From assembly GCA_963692465.1 (NCBI GenBank), contig OY829943.1:1302001-1366000 (forward strand): a stretch of DNA of 64,000 bases, read 5' to 3'. Shown one piece after another: positions 15,368-25,500 of this stretch (position 1 is the first letter of the stretch; every line of letters begins with the position of its first letter). The notes below the pieces were generated by a model, which searched no databases, was not told the origin of the DNA, and worked only from the letters and a program-made list of their open reading frames with translations. The translations under genes were made by a program, and so were the position numbers. The stretch is from JAUZOB01 sp963692465 (GTDB taxonomy: Bacteria > Bacteroidota > Bacteroidia > Bacteroidales > Prolixibacteraceae).

Positions 15368-15970
15368 CTGTTAACGTAAATGTAGCGCAATCTTTCAACA
15401 CTTGTTTTCGTCGTTCAATTTAATTTTTCCTCTTCGCTATAATATTACCTGCATTGCCATGTACTAAGAAAGATTATGGTTTATTTTTGATTTAGAATGA
15501 CAGAGCCCCGACAACAAGATCAAAATATTCTACTGTATACTTATTCCTGTTAAGCCCCTCAAAAGTGTATACTTATTTTAGTAAAGCTTACCTTACTTCT
15601 TTCTTCGGGATTGGCCCGTAATTGGTCCGTTGTTGCTTCTCCTTTTATAGGTGGTTCAGTGGTGATTCAAAGGTGGTTTATAAGTGCTCTACACCTAAAA
15701 ACCACCACTGAACCATTCCTCTACTCTTCCGATGCTGCGTTCCGACAACAAAGCACCAACAGACCAACAATGAACAAATACAGCATGAGTACCCGCACTT
15801 CATTGAACTTTAGACAATAAGGCGATTTAATCAGTAAAATTTAATATTGAAGTATTACCCCAAGGACGCAGACAGAGTTCTAAATAATCTCATCCTCCAG
15901 GAATATCTTCAGAATAAGGATCTGATCTAAGAAATTCGACAAATTGAACCAGAATAAGCTTAGTCCATAT
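15368..15970. other. Long intergenic region holding a fold-back repeat
   Basis: No gene is supported. Its main content is the nested inverted repeat at 15622-15767. The 69-codon plus-strand frame across it lies entirely inside the repeat and is not credible as a gene. Confidence 0.5.
15622..15767. repeat. 146-bp fold-back element with nested inverted repeats
   Basis: Outer arms 15622-15637 and 15752-15767 match as inverted copies at 14 of 16 positions. Inner arms GGTTCAGTGGTG (15653-15664) and 15703-15714 are perfectly inverted over 12 bp. The core carries AGGTGGTT-like units that also form the tandem repeat near 53900. The layout suits a small non-autonomous mobile element or a long hairpin RNA. 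Confidence 0.6.
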
Positions 15971-16720
15971 TTACTTCACTTCCGGTTTCTTTTTCAGAGT
16001 AACAATCACAACACCATCATATTTATCGGATGCATACTTGCTTACCTCAAGTCTATCTTTAATTATATTGATAGAATCTATATCTTTCGGGTCAATTGTT
16101 TTTAATTCTTCCTGGGTAATTGGTCTGTCTCCAATTAAATACAGCACCTTACTATCCGAAATCGCTTTTGATGCCTTTTCTTGAATTACTTCCGGTTTCT
16201 TTTTCAGAGTAATAAGCACAACACAATCATATTTATCGGATGCATACTTGCTTACCTCAAGCCGATCTTTAATTACCTTGATAGCATCTATATCGCTAGG
16301 ACTAATCGTTTTTAATTCTTCCTGAGTAATTGGCCTATCCCCGATTAAATAAAGCATTTTACCATCCGAAATCGTTTTTGCCACCTTTTCTTGAACTTTG
16401 TTTGTGGAAATTAATAGGGTACCGTTCCGGCCTTTTTCTCCAAAGGTCTTAATAGCTTTTTCATTATTTTTGGGAAGGACCTCAATTTTATTGATATCTG
16501 CTTTATTAATCTGAAGCTTTTCAGTTTTCAAATAGCTATAACTGTATACAAGTCCATCTACCACAACCAATGGCTTATTAGAAATCTCCCCCTCTTTTGC
16601 TAATTTATTGATATACTCTTTCAGATATTTTCTATCCGTATTATTATCCGTTAATACATACCGATTGGTTGAACAGCCAACAATTGCCACCACAAAAAGA
16701 ATCAAAATTAATTTATTCAT
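15971..16720 (-). CDS. Lipoprotein made of TonB-plug-like repeats
   Basis: The signal peptide ends in a lipobox (VVAIVGC with Cys16), so this is probably an outer-membrane-linked lipoprotein. Three repeated units follow. Each has a short strand (LYLIGDRPI), a helix, DIDSINIIKDR-like text, KYASDKYDGVV and a strand ending in LKKK. That pattern matches the end of the plug domain of SusC/TonB-dependent receptors (DIESIEVLKDA, YGSRGANGVILITTK). The last two units are near-identical 70-residue (210-bp) tandem copies; the first is diverged and keeps GEKGRNGTLLIST. No barrel is present. It may be a peptidoglycan- or receptor-associated plug relative; the function is unknown. Confidence 0.7.
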   Translation of the reverse strand: MNKLILILFVVAIVGCSTNRYVLTDNNTDRKYLKEYINKLAKEGEISNKPLVVVDGLVYSYSYLKTEKLQINKADINKIEVLPKNNEKAIKTFGEKGRNGTLLISTNKVQEKVAKTISDGKMLYLIGDRPITQEELKTISPSDIDAIKVIKDRLEVSKYASDKYDCVVLITLKKKPEVIQEKASKAISDSKVLYLIGDRPITQEELKTIDPKDIDSINIIKDRLEVSKYASDKYDGVVIVTLKKKPEVK

Positions 16721-16743
16721 AGCTTCGGATTATTTAGATGATA

Positions 16744-16811
16744 AATGTCATGCAATACGCATATCAAATATAATAAAATTGTTAATTCATAGTTGCGTAT
16801 TGCATGACATT
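16744..16811. repeat. 18-bp perfect inverted repeat between convergent-facing genes
   Basis: AATGTCATGCAATACGCA (16744-16761) is perfectly inverted at 16794-16811, with a 32-bp AT-rich loop. It lies just after the stop of the YqhD-type gene and before the start of the lipoprotein gene. There is no T-run, so it may be a terminator of unusual kind, or small-element ends. Confidence 0.65.
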
Positions 16812-16819
16812 AGAAGCTA

Positions 16820-17986
16820 TTACAATGAATTTTCAAGAATTTTTCGGCTTACTTCCAGTGTTATATCCCCGGTTTCTGAAAGTGCAGTCAGTCCATGAGC
16901 TTTAAGCTGTTCAAGCACTGTCGGTATTTTATCAGCCGTGACGCCATACTGTGAAAGATGGGTTTTTACGCCAAGGCTTTCAAAGAATTCTCTGGTTTTC
17001 TGGATTGCCAAATCAATCCTTTTCTCTTCACTGCCACTTTCGATATGCCATACCCGTTCGGCGTATTGCAAAATTTTAGCCCGCTTTTGCACACGTCTTA
17101 TCTCTAGTACGGATGGATATATAATCGCTAATGTCTGACCATGATCAATACCGAACAACGCCGTAAGTTCGTGTCCGATCATATGTGTTGCCCAGTCCTG
17201 CGGTACACCTACGGCAATAATCCCGTTTAAAGCCATCGTTGCACTCCAGACATGGTTTGCACGGGCATCATAATTTTCAGGTTCGTTGACTGTTGTTGTC
17301 CCGATTTCAATTAATGTTTGTAAAATACCTTCAGCCATTCGATCCTGCACTCTGGCATCTACCGGATAGGTGATATATTGCTCTGCTGTATGTACAAATG
17401 CATCAATCACGCCATTGGCAACTTGAATTTTAGGCAACGTAAAAGTAATCGTGGGGTCCAGAATCGAAAACTTAGGAAACGCCAATTCGCTCATAACAGG
17501 AAACTTACCATGCTCGTAACTGATGACAGCTCCATTATTCATTTCTGACCCTGTTGCAGGCAACGTTAACACCACACCAAACGGAACCACTTTTTCAACC
17601 ACGTCAGATGTAATTGGCTTAAAACCATATTTTAACAAATCTCGTGAATCGCCTTTATAATGCGAAGCGATGGATATGAACTTGGTGCCATCAATCACTG
17701 AACCTCCTCCAATAGCAAGAATAAAATCAATATTTTCGCTCCGTACAAGTTCTATCGCTTTCATTAATGTTTCGTAGTGGGGATTAGGTTCAATTCCGCC
17801 GAACTCAGAAACCATTCTGTTACCAAGGATAGTTGTAACCTTATCAATAAGACCGTTTCTTTTTGCGCTTCCTCCGCCAAAAGTTATTAAGACTTTTGCA
17901 TTGGCCGGAACTGATTTGTCAATATTGTCAAGCCGATCTTTCCCAAAGAAAATCCGTGTCGGATTATAAAAATCAAAGTTCATCAT
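16820..17986 (-). CDS. Iron-containing alcohol dehydrogenase, YqhD/BDH type
   Basis: An NAD(P)H-dependent aldehyde reductase or alcohol dehydrogenase of group III. GGGSAKRNGLIDKV and AIGGGSVIDGTKFI are the nucleotide-binding signature, TLPATGSEMNNGAV follows, and the metal ligands are expected in GVIDAFVHTAEQY, MIGHELTALFGIDHGQTLA. The length of 388 is standard. Members detoxify short aldehydes or make alcohols in fermentation. The flavodoxin-family gene lies 59 bp upstream on the same strand. A full AGGAGG site seven bases before the ATG is stronger than in most neighbours and may hint at acquisition from another phylum. A second ATG directly follows the first. Confidence 0.9.
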   Translation of the reverse strand: MMNFDFYNPTRIFFGKDRLDNIDKSVPANAKVLITFGGGSAKRNGLIDKVTTILGNRMVSEFGGIEPNPHYETLMKAIELVRSENIDFILAIGGGSVIDGTKFISIASHYKGDSRDLLKYGFKPITSDVVEKVVPFGVVLTLPATGSEMNNGAVISYEHGKFPVMSELAFPKFSILDPTITFTLPKIQVANGVIDAFVHTAEQYITYPVDARVQDRMAEGILQTLIEIGTTTVNEPENYDARANHVWSATMALNGIIAVGVPQDWATHMIGHELTALFGIDHGQTLAIIYPSVLEIRRVQKRAKILQYAERVWHIESGSEEKRIDLAIQKTREFFESLGVKTHLSQYGVTADKIPTVLEQLKAHGLTALSETGDITLEVSRKILENSL

Positions 17987-17993
17987 AATAAAA

Positions 17994-17999
17994 CCTCCT
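17994..17999 (-). promoter_or_regulatory. Strong Shine-Dalgarno site of the dehydrogenase gene
   Basis: The minus strand reads AGGAGG seven bases before the ATG at 17986. Most genes in this window have only A/T-rich leaders; the other clear example is upstream of the YqgE gene at 43050. Confidence 0.7.
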
Positions 18000-18045
18000 A
18001 TTTAAATCAGGCACACAAGCCTGTTTTCATTTCTGTTCTCTGCAA

Positions 18046-18603
18046 TTAAATCGCGGCCCCGAACTCGTAGGCTTCTTTCATTGCAGGTTTACCTTTAATG
18101 TCTCCCACATTCCAGGCCCCCGTACCATAGACAACACCCTTTTCTGTTGCTCCGTTAAGACAGGAAGTAAATCCTCTGAACTCCTCCAGAGTCCTTTCCA
18201 TTGCCTGTTTACTGCTACCTGCCGCCGTCACTATTAAATAGAAATCCTTATCGTTGATTTCTGTATACCGGGAGCATGTACGGTCAATTAACGTTTTCAT
18301 CTGACCATTCATCGTATAGAAGTACACCGGGGTTGCCATTACAATCACATCGGCCGCAATCATCTTTTCTAACACTTCAGCCATATCATCTTTTTGGGAA
18401 CAGCCCCTTCCCCTATTGTAACAGGTTCCACATCCGGTGCAATAATTGATTTTTTTGTCCTTCAAAAAGATTTTATCCGCCGTATGCCCCGCTGATTGTG
18501 AGCCCAGCATAAACTGATCGCACAGTAAATCGGAATTTCCTCCACGCCGGGGACTGGCTGAAAGAACTAATACTTTTTTACTCATTTGTATTTTCTTCAA
18601 CAT
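18046..18603 (-). CDS. Flavodoxin-family NAD(P)H-dependent oxidoreductase
   Basis: An FMN-dependent reductase of the iron-sulfur flavoprotein/NADPH-FMN-reductase group. KVLVLSASPRRGGNSD binds the FMN phosphate, INYCTGCGTCYNRGRGC is a Cys-rich motif of the family (CxxCxxC spacing), and VIVMATPVYFYTMNGQMKTL is the usual third element. The 185-residue protein is cytosolic. It lies upstream of the YqhD-type gene and is probably co-transcribed, which suggests a shared reductive role. Two starts are possible: the ATG at 18603 used here, and an ATG at 18585 that gives the more usual MSKKVLVL beginning. Confidence 0.85.
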   Translation of the reverse strand: MLKKIQMSKKVLVLSASPRRGGNSDLLCDQFMLGSQSAGHTADKIFLKDKKINYCTGCGTCYNRGRGCSQKDDMAEVLEKMIAADVIVMATPVYFYTMNGQMKTLIDRTCSRYTEINDKDFYLIVTAAGSSKQAMERTLEEFRGFTSCLNGATEKGVVYGTGAWNVGDIKGKPAMKEAYEFGAAI

Positions 18604-18745
18604 TTATAATCACATTTTGTTCATCAAACATCTATTTTATCACCCAAACATCACACAGCCATTTTATTACAGCTTATTGCGCTCTGTTTATATACCCCAA
18701 AAAAGATCTTAAGGTTATACCAGAATCACATTATTTATCGGATGT

Positions 18746-18787
18746 AAAATAAAATAAAAGCCGCAGAGAACGGTTTTCCCTGCGGCT
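18746..18787 (-). terminator. Intrinsic terminator of the GNAT gene
   Basis: AGCCGCAG (18759-18766) pairs with CTGCGGCT (18780-18787). Read on the minus strand the stem is followed by a T-rich tract (18746-18758). It lies 21 bp after the GNAT stop. Confidence 0.85.
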
Positions 18788-18808
18788 CAAATAACTTTGC
18801 CGTACAGC

Positions 18809-19297
18809 TCAATTGTTCTTTTGAAAAGCTAAGCGTTCTGTTCCATCCTGTATGTAAATAATACCACATTGGGTGAATCCGTTCTTCTTTAGAACATTTC
18901 GCATCACAAGATTCCTGCGATGAGTATCTACCCGAATATTCTTACATCGCAAAAAGCACCACTTCAGACACTCTGCCATAATCCCTTTTTCTTCGCCACT
19001 CGAAGCCATACGATGAATTACACCGTAAGGTTCATCATTTAGCCACCGCCCCCCATAAATGCGCAAATAGGTCGGGTCTTCTCCTTCAATAAAACAAAAA
19101 GTTCCGATTATTTTACCTTCATTGTTTTCACACACAAAGCTATGTCCTTCTTTTATCTCTCTGGATATGAGCTCAGCAGAAGGATAACCATTGATCCATT
19201 GATCAGAATTTCCATTCGCTCTCATAAAGTTTCGGGCACAATCATATATTCCCATCACGATGCTTAAATCGGCTTGTTCGGTCTTTTTGATATTCAT
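18809..19297 (-). CDS. GNAT-family N-acetyltransferase
   Basis: A 162-residue acetyltransferase. The fold is visible in the order expected: DLSIVMGIYDCARNFM (helix 1), a beta segment FVCENNEGKIIGTFCFIEG, a central helix with KGIMAECLKWCFLRC in the acetyl-CoA-binding position, then IRVDTHRRNLVMRNVLKKNG and FTQCGIIYI. The substrate cannot be predicted. It is followed by a clear terminator and is probably its own unit. Relatives with similar YLRIYGGRWLNDEPYG text are common in gut anaerobes. Confidence 0.85.
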   Translation of the reverse strand: MNIKKTEQADLSIVMGIYDCARNFMRANGNSDQWINGYPSAELISREIKEGHSFVCENNEGKIIGTFCFIEGEDPTYLRIYGGRWLNDEPYGVIHRMASSGEEKGIMAECLKWCFLRCKNIRVDTHRRNLVMRNVLKKNGFTQCGIIYIQDGTERLAFQKNN

Positions 19298-19412
19298 AAT
19301 CCGATGATAATAAGAAACAGCGATAAATATTTCTTCAAATATATTTAGAAATCAGCGTTTAGAAATGTTATTCCCCTGTGCATTTCATCAAAAAGAGGGA
19401 ACAATCCAGAAT

Positions 19413-19442
19413 TTTGCATCCTTAACTTTATTCGTATTTTTG
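19413..19442 (+). promoter_or_regulatory. Bacteroidetes-type promoter of the GH27 gene
   Basis: TTTG (19413-19416) and TATTTTTG (19435-19442) match the -33 and -7 boxes of the Bacteroidetes primary sigma factor, with an 18-bp spacer. The ATG is 32 bp downstream. Confidence 0.7.
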
Positions 19443-19474
19443 GTCTGACTGAAAAAAACGAAAAACAATACCGA

Positions 19475-21043
19475 ATGAAACAAATCTTAAGCTTTGCATT
19501 AATTATGCTTTTGGGAACTACAATCGCATTTAAACCTTTAGATAAAAAAAATAATGTAGGCCTGCCTTCTCACGAAAACTGCAAAAGCATTAACAACGAT
19601 AAATCAAAAACGCTCGATCTTAACGGTGCTTGGCGGGTAGATATAACTCAAGGTGACGGCATCGTCATTCCAACCTATTTCATTTTACATCAAAATGGCA
19701 CCACGCTTGACGGAACGGTCTCCATCAAAAGCACCGTTGACCTACAAATACGTAACCCCCATCAGGATGGTAACGAAATTGTCTTTGGTACAGACTGGGG
19801 AATAAGTTATCGGTTACGTCCTGAAGGAGAAAATCTTTATGTGACTATCGATTATGGCAATGGATTGGAAAAAGGGGCTGCTGTCAGGGTATCCGAAGCA
19901 GAAGCACGTCCTCCGAAATCCCTCCCTTTGCCTGCCTTAAAAAAGGTAAAAGCAAACAGTGCTGCTAAAACGCCTCCCATGGGATGGAACAGCTGGAACC
20001 ATTTTGGAAACAGAGTGGATGATTCGACGGTACGCGCTGCTGCCGATGCATTGGTAAAAAGCGGACTCGCTTCCCTTGGCTATGTATATATTAACATTGA
20101 CGATTGCTGGGAAGGGAACCGTGATGCTCATGGAAATATCGTTCCCAACAAAAAATTCCCAAATATGAAAGCACTTGCCAATTATGTCCACAAGCGCGGA
20201 CTAAAACTCGGACTCTATTCTTCACCCGGACCACGCACTTGCGGTGGCTACGAAGGTAGTTACGGTCACGAAGAACAAGATGCAAAAACATATGCCTCCT
20301 GGGGAATCGACTACATTAAATATGATTGGTGCAGTGCTCAACGAATTTACACGAACGCCCAACTACAGGTTGCCTATCAGAAAATGGGACAAGCTTTTGT
20401 GAAAGCCAAACGTCCAATCGTTTATAGCCTTTGTGAATATGGACTGGAAGATGTATGGAAATGGGGACAACAGGTAGGAGGTAATCTTTGGCGTACAGGA
20501 TATGACATTCAGGACAATTGGCAGTCCATGTCAAAAATAGGCTTCAGTCAGGATGCTTATGCACCTTATGCCGGACCAGGCCACTGGAACGATCCGGATA
20601 TGCTCGAAGTCGGTAACGGAGGTATGACCAATACCGAATACCGTACGCATTTTAGTCTTTGGTGTATGTTGGCTGCACCTCTTTTAGCTGGCAACGACTT
20701 AAACAACATGTCACCCGAGACCCTTGAAATACTTGGCAATAAGGAAGTAATTGCAATTGATCAGGATCCGTTGGGAAAGCAAGCTGTGGCTGTTGTCAAA
20801 AATGGAGACATTCAAATTTTTGCACGCGATCTGAAAGATGGCTCAAAAGCAATAGGACTGTTTAACCTTGGGGCTACCGATGCGAAGGTCAATTTAGATT
20901 TTTCAGCTATTAATTTAAATGGCGACCAGAAAATCAGAGATTTATGGCTTCATAAAGATTTGGGCAAATTCAATTCGAATTTTGAAACTGAAGTTCGTTC
21001 TCACGGAGTCGTTCTTTTGAAAATTACTCCTGCTGAAAAATAA
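19475..21043 (+). CDS. Alpha-galactosidase, GH27, secreted
   Basis: An N-terminal signal peptide (ILSFALIMLLGTTIAF) sends this 522-residue enzyme out of the cytoplasm. Residues about 45-145 form a beta-rich domain before the catalytic barrel. The GH27 barrel starts at KTPPMGWNSWNHFG. The nucleophile Asp is in YIKYDWC (about 284) and the acid/base Asp in RTGYDIQDNW (about 344); PGHWNDPDMLEVGN is also typical. It releases terminal alpha-galactose from plant galactomannans or raffinose-type sugars, probably in the periplasm. No SusC/D pair is adjacent, so it is not in an obvious polysaccharide utilisation locus. A good promoter precedes it. Confidence 0.92.
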   Translation: MKQILSFALIMLLGTTIAFKPLDKKNNVGLPSHENCKSINNDKSKTLDLNGAWRVDITQGDGIVIPTYFILHQNGTTLDGTVSIKSTVDLQIRNPHQDGNEIVFGTDWGISYRLRPEGENLYVTIDYGNGLEKGAAVRVSEAEARPPKSLPLPALKKVKANSAAKTPPMGWNSWNHFGNRVDDSTVRAAADALVKSGLASLGYVYINIDDCWEGNRDAHGNIVPNKKFPNMKALANYVHKRGLKLGLYSSPGPRTCGGYEGSYGHEEQDAKTYASWGIDYIKYDWCSAQRIYTNAQLQVAYQKMGQAFVKAKRPIVYSLCEYGLEDVWKWGQQVGGNLWRTGYDIQDNWQSMSKIGFSQDAYAPYAGPGHWNDPDMLEVGNGGMTNTEYRTHFSLWCMLAAPLLAGNDLNNMSPETLEILGNKEVIAIDQDPLGKQAVAVVKNGDIQIFARDLKDGSKAIGLFNLGATDAKVNLDFSAINLNGDQKIRDLWLHKDLGKFNSNFETEVRSHGVVLLKITPAEK

Positions 21044-21157
21044 AAGATGCAAGGGGTCTGTTGGGCGAAAGTCCCGTTAGAGTTGCTAACTTTAGAAGGA
21101 TATGAAGTAACAAATATTCTACTGTATTAGTATTGCTCACAAAAAAGCAAAAGATTT

Positions 21158-21847
21158 ATGATGAAATGGAAGTTGGGTTTCGTGGGGGGTGTTATTTTAT
21201 CCGGATGTACTTCTACTTTTTGTATGGGAGAAACATTTAACAGTTCTGCAACTATTAATGAGCAGTCTACCAACAATTCAGATGTGCCTTCTTCGGTTGA
21301 GCAAAAAATTCTCAATGAAATAAATCTGCTTAGAAAATCACCCTCTAAATACGCAGATTTTCTTATTGAATACCAAAAGTATTATGATGACAATCGGGTT
21401 ATTCATTATCGCGATGGGCCTTTAATTCAGACAATCGAAGGGAAAGCGGCCGTTACAGAATGTATCAGAGAACTTAAGTCCACGCAACCGTTAGAAAAGC
21501 TGACTTTTGCAATCGGATTAGCAAAAGGTGCGCATGACCTTGTAGAGGACCAGTCGGTTACAGGCAGCACGGGGCACATCGGAAGAAAAGGAGACACACC
21601 CAACATCCGGGCAAGCAGGTATGGCAAGTGGTTAGTCTCATTTGGTGAAAATATTGATTACGGTTTTTCGGATCCACGAAGAATTATTATGACTTTACTC
21701 ATTGATGATGGAATTAAAGGCCGGGGACATCGGAAGAATCTTTTGAATACTTCATTCAAGAAAGTCGGTATTGCGTTGGGGACCCATCCTGTTTATAATT
21801 ACATGGCCGTGATGGACTTTGCCAGGGGATATACCGATAATCCATAA
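21158..21847 (+). CDS. CAP/SCP-domain lipoprotein
   Basis: The N-terminus has a lipobox (GVILSGC), so this is a predicted lipoprotein. Residues about 50-225 are a CAP (SCP/PR1-like) domain: EQKILNEINLLRKSPSKYA, a central GAHDLVEDQSVTG, VSFGENIDYGF, and GRGHRKNLLNTSFKKVGIALG, which carries the family signature. Bacterial CAP proteins act at the cell surface; their exact activity is mostly unknown. It follows GH27 by 114 bp on the same strand, but nothing links the two functionally. A second Met follows the first. Confidence 0.85.
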   Translation: MMKWKLGFVGGVILSGCTSTFCMGETFNSSATINEQSTNNSDVPSSVEQKILNEINLLRKSPSKYADFLIEYQKYYDDNRVIHYRDGPLIQTIEGKAAVTECIRELKSTQPLEKLTFAIGLAKGAHDLVEDQSVTGSTGHIGRKGDTPNIRASRYGKWLVSFGENIDYGFSDPRRIIMTLLIDDGIKGRGHRKNLLNTSFKKVGIALGTHPVYNYMAVMDFARGYTDNP

Positions 21848-21977
21848 GGTTGAAAAGCATTCATAATAACGTACGTTCGTTACAAGCTCAAAACCGAATA
21901 ATTATCCTGAACAAGGCAGCTAAAAGTATCAATACAAAAAGCTAAATTTGCAGCAATATTATTTTCAATCACTATCT

Positions 21978-22490
21978 ATGAAAGACATTATCGTTGAATG
22001 TAAAATATCCGAAAAAGAATACAGAGCATATCTTCTGCAAACTATTTACCGGAAACCAATTGTCATGCTCGCTGTTTTTCTTGCAGCACTTCAATTTGCT
22101 ATCGCATCTCTTTATTTTCTACACACAGGGGCATATTTCACCAAGCCTCCCTATTTCCAATTGATTTTCGGATTCATTGTTATTTTCATTTTCCCGGTTA
22201 TCATTGCATGGCAAGGCAAAAAAGCCTATAAAACAATTAAAATATTCCACGAAAAATTAAAATATCAATTCTCCGACGATACGATTACAGTAAAAGGCGA
22301 TACGTTTAAAAACGAATTAGAGTGGAATAAGCTGTTCAAAATCGTTGAATGGAAACACTGGCTTCTCCTTTATCAGGATAAATATATTGCCTATGCCATT
22401 CCCAAAGAAGCAATCGGAGACCAGATTACCAATCTTCGCACTCTTATCAAAAACAAACCGGACGTAAAAAGTCAATTAAAAAAGAAATAA
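21978..22490 (+). CDS. YcxB-like membrane protein
   Basis: Start taken at the ATG 21978 (MKDIIVECKISEKEYRAY); the open frame begins earlier with a TTG whose codons look non-coding. Two membrane helices lie at about residues 25-48 and 60-80. The soluble C-terminal half contains YQFSDDTITVKGDTF and KYIAYAIPKEAI, the pattern of YcxB-like domains. Function is unknown. It is convergent with the large activase gene, 72 bp apart. Confidence 0.75.
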   Translation: MKDIIVECKISEKEYRAYLLQTIYRKPIVMLAVFLAALQFAIASLYFLHTGAYFTKPPYFQLIFGFIVIFIFPVIIAWQGKKAYKTIKIFHEKLKYQFSDDTITVKGDTFKNELEWNKLFKIVEWKHWLLLYQDKYIAYAIPKEAIGDQITNLRTLIKNKPDVKSQLKKK

Positions 22491-22562
22491 AAATTATTGG
22501 CAGAACCGACAATCAACAACCCAAGCACGCAAAGAGATAATCGCTCAATTCCCGCAAGAAGA

Positions 22563-25500
22563 TTAACTCACCAAATTCAAAATCTTTTCCCTTGCTCGTT
22601 CAATGACCGGATCATCTTGATTCTGAATTAAAAAAGACAAGCGATTCATTATATTTATCCAGCTGGTCCCCGCATCAAAGTCAAGGAACAAAAGATTTAT
22701 CTCTGGATATAACTTTTTAATCCTTTTCTCCATCCCTTTTCCGATAATATGATTGGCAATACATCCAAAAGGCTGCATGCAAATGACATCTTTGATTCCC
22801 TGTCGCGAAAAAGAAGCGATTTCCGCAGGTAATAACCATCCCTCCCCATACTGATTGGCAAGATTTAAAATCTCTGAAGCCAATGTCGCCTCATGCCGGA
22901 CACTGTTTACCGGACAATAAAATTTAAAATCTTTTAATATCTGTTCAAAATGAGAAATATATTCTTCTGTTTTACGCTCTGCCAATCGACTAAGCCATTC
23001 GAAGCGAGAAGAATGAATCAGATTGCTCTCCCGCTTCACCTGCTTATTGACAAAATATTGCATAAAAAATTGATATAATGGAGGCAGAACCACCTCAACA
23101 TGATGCGTTATTAGCCAATTAGTTACATCATACTGACCTGCTGCATTATACTTGATATAAATTTCTCCAACGATCCCTATTCGCTGAACCTTCTCATCAA
23201 TTACCTCAATCCCATTAAAATCCTCTACGGCAAGGCTAAGCAATGAAAATAATTTTTTATGCTTCTTCTGTTTAAGCAAATCAATCCCCCAATCAAGGTA
23301 TTTCTTTCTTAATGCTTCCACTACATTCCGATTCTTCGCACGGCAAACTGTCGCATAATACAATCGCGCAAGTCCATCTGTATAAAAAAGCCCCATCAAA
23401 GCAGGAATGATAATTTTATACCATGGGGGATTAAAACCCGGTTGCTTATTATGCAAGCCTTTTGCCGGAGCCACTGCGATAATCGGAACGTCTCCATAAC
23501 CACTTTCAACTAAAGCTCTTCTTATTAGTGCAATATAATTAGTCGCCCTGCATTGTCCGCCGGTTTGTGTTATTCCAAGTGCTACCTCTTTTCTGTCATA
23601 TTTCCCACTCTTTAGTGCTTTTATCATATCACCAACAACAAGAGTTGCCGGATAACATATTTCATTATTGGCATACTTCAGTCCATAATCAACACTTTGC
23701 CGATCAGAAGGAGGTAGATTTTCAATCTTATACCCTGCCAATTCCCCGAGAGCTGGAATTAGTGGCGAATAAAAATCAGCAAACCAGGGAACAAGAATTG
23801 TTCTTCCCCTATCACAAGTATTAAAAACAGCCAGATTCTTATTTATAGCCTCACTTTCAATGACCGGATGTTCGCCGTGCTCCCGCAATCGAAGAGATTC
23901 CACCAGCGAACGTAAACGCAGCTTTATTGCCCCCTGACTTGAAATTTCATCAATCCTGACCAAAGAATAGGAATTACCTGTTCGATTGAGCAAATCGTTG
24001 ATTTCATCAATAGTAAATGCATCCGGACCACACCCGAATGAATTTAACTGAACAAATCCGATATCATTTTTCTGACGCGTAACCCAATAGGCCGCCTGCA
24101 AAATCCGATTAGGATATTCCCATTGTGAAATCGCAAAATACTGATCAAAACCCTCTTTCTCTCCATTAACAGCAATTTCTTCATTAATAACATTTACGCC
24201 CATATCTGAAAGCATCTGCGATATTTGCTGATGAATCAAACGATCAATATGATAGGGATGACAAGCAACCAGCACTAATAATTCATGATTTTTAATCGCT
24301 TTCGCTAAGATCTCATTGTTCTTTTGGCGCACCTGATTTTTAAACTCGGACTGCTCTTTAATTGCTGTCGTAAAAGCCCGGTTAAACTGACCTCTGTTAA
24401 CTCCGAACGATCTCAGATAACCCCAACAGGCTTTACGCAAAAGAGTAATATCATTGAAATTAATCGTAGGAGAATCAAATGGGATATTCTCTAACTCCGG
24501 TAACAGGGAAGTGCTCTTCAAAACCTCAGAATAACCGGTTACAATCGGACAGTTAAAACTATTCGAAGAGTTTTTAAATTCTTTCCGTTCAAATACGGCT
24601 AATGGATAAAAGATCCGATCTACTCCTTTTTTTTGCAAATTAATCAGATGTCCATGTGATAATTTTGCCGGAAAACAAATATTATCAGACATGACACAAC
24701 CGTTTCCTTCCCGATATAATTCCAGACTACTGTCATCTGACAGAATCACCTCCATCCCACATTCAGAAAAAAGTGCATTCCAAAAGGGAAAATTCTCATA
24801 CATATTTAAAATACGGGGAATTCCTATACGTAATTTCCGTTGAGGTACAGAAATCTCATGCCGTTTAAAAATCAGTCGTTTCTTATATTCAAAAATATTA
24901 CTCCCCTTTTCATTTTTCATCGAATTGGATGAAAAGATCCGTTCACACTTATTTCCGGAGTAACATGTCCGTCCATTCGAAAATCGATAAGCGGTAACCC
25001 GGCATTTATTGGTACATCCTTTGCAGGACAAATATTCCGTTATATAATCCCGTATAGTATCAAGATTTTCTAACCCTACAAAAGTCCCTTTTTCCTTATG
25101 GTCATCTTTACTTATAGCATACAAAGCAGCACCATACGCACCCATAAGTTCAGGCATGTCAGAAGTCACAATATTTCTTCCCGATAATATCTCCAATGCC
25201 CGAAATACAGCAACATTACGAAATGTTCCTCCCTGGACGACTATATTATCTCCTATTTCCGCATAATTATTGATTTTAAGAACCTTATTGAGACAATTCT
25301 TCACTACAGAATAAGCCAATCCAGCCGATAAATCAGCAATCGTAGCCCCATCACGCAATGCCTGCTTGACCTTCGAATTCATAAAAACAGTACATCTTGA
25401 TCCCAGATCGGAAGGAGTTTTTGATATCGTAGCCAGATTGGCAAATTCTTCGACGTTGTAACCCAGAGAATTTGCAAATCCTTCCAGGAAAGAGCCACAA

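Noticed and set aside
15611..15820. A 69-codon gene across the fold-back element
   Set aside because: It is produced by the inverted repeats and does not look like a protein.
21044..21157. tRNA or other RNA gene after GH27
   Set aside because: A small GGGCGAAAGTCCC hairpin is present, but no tRNA arms or known RNA pattern fit.
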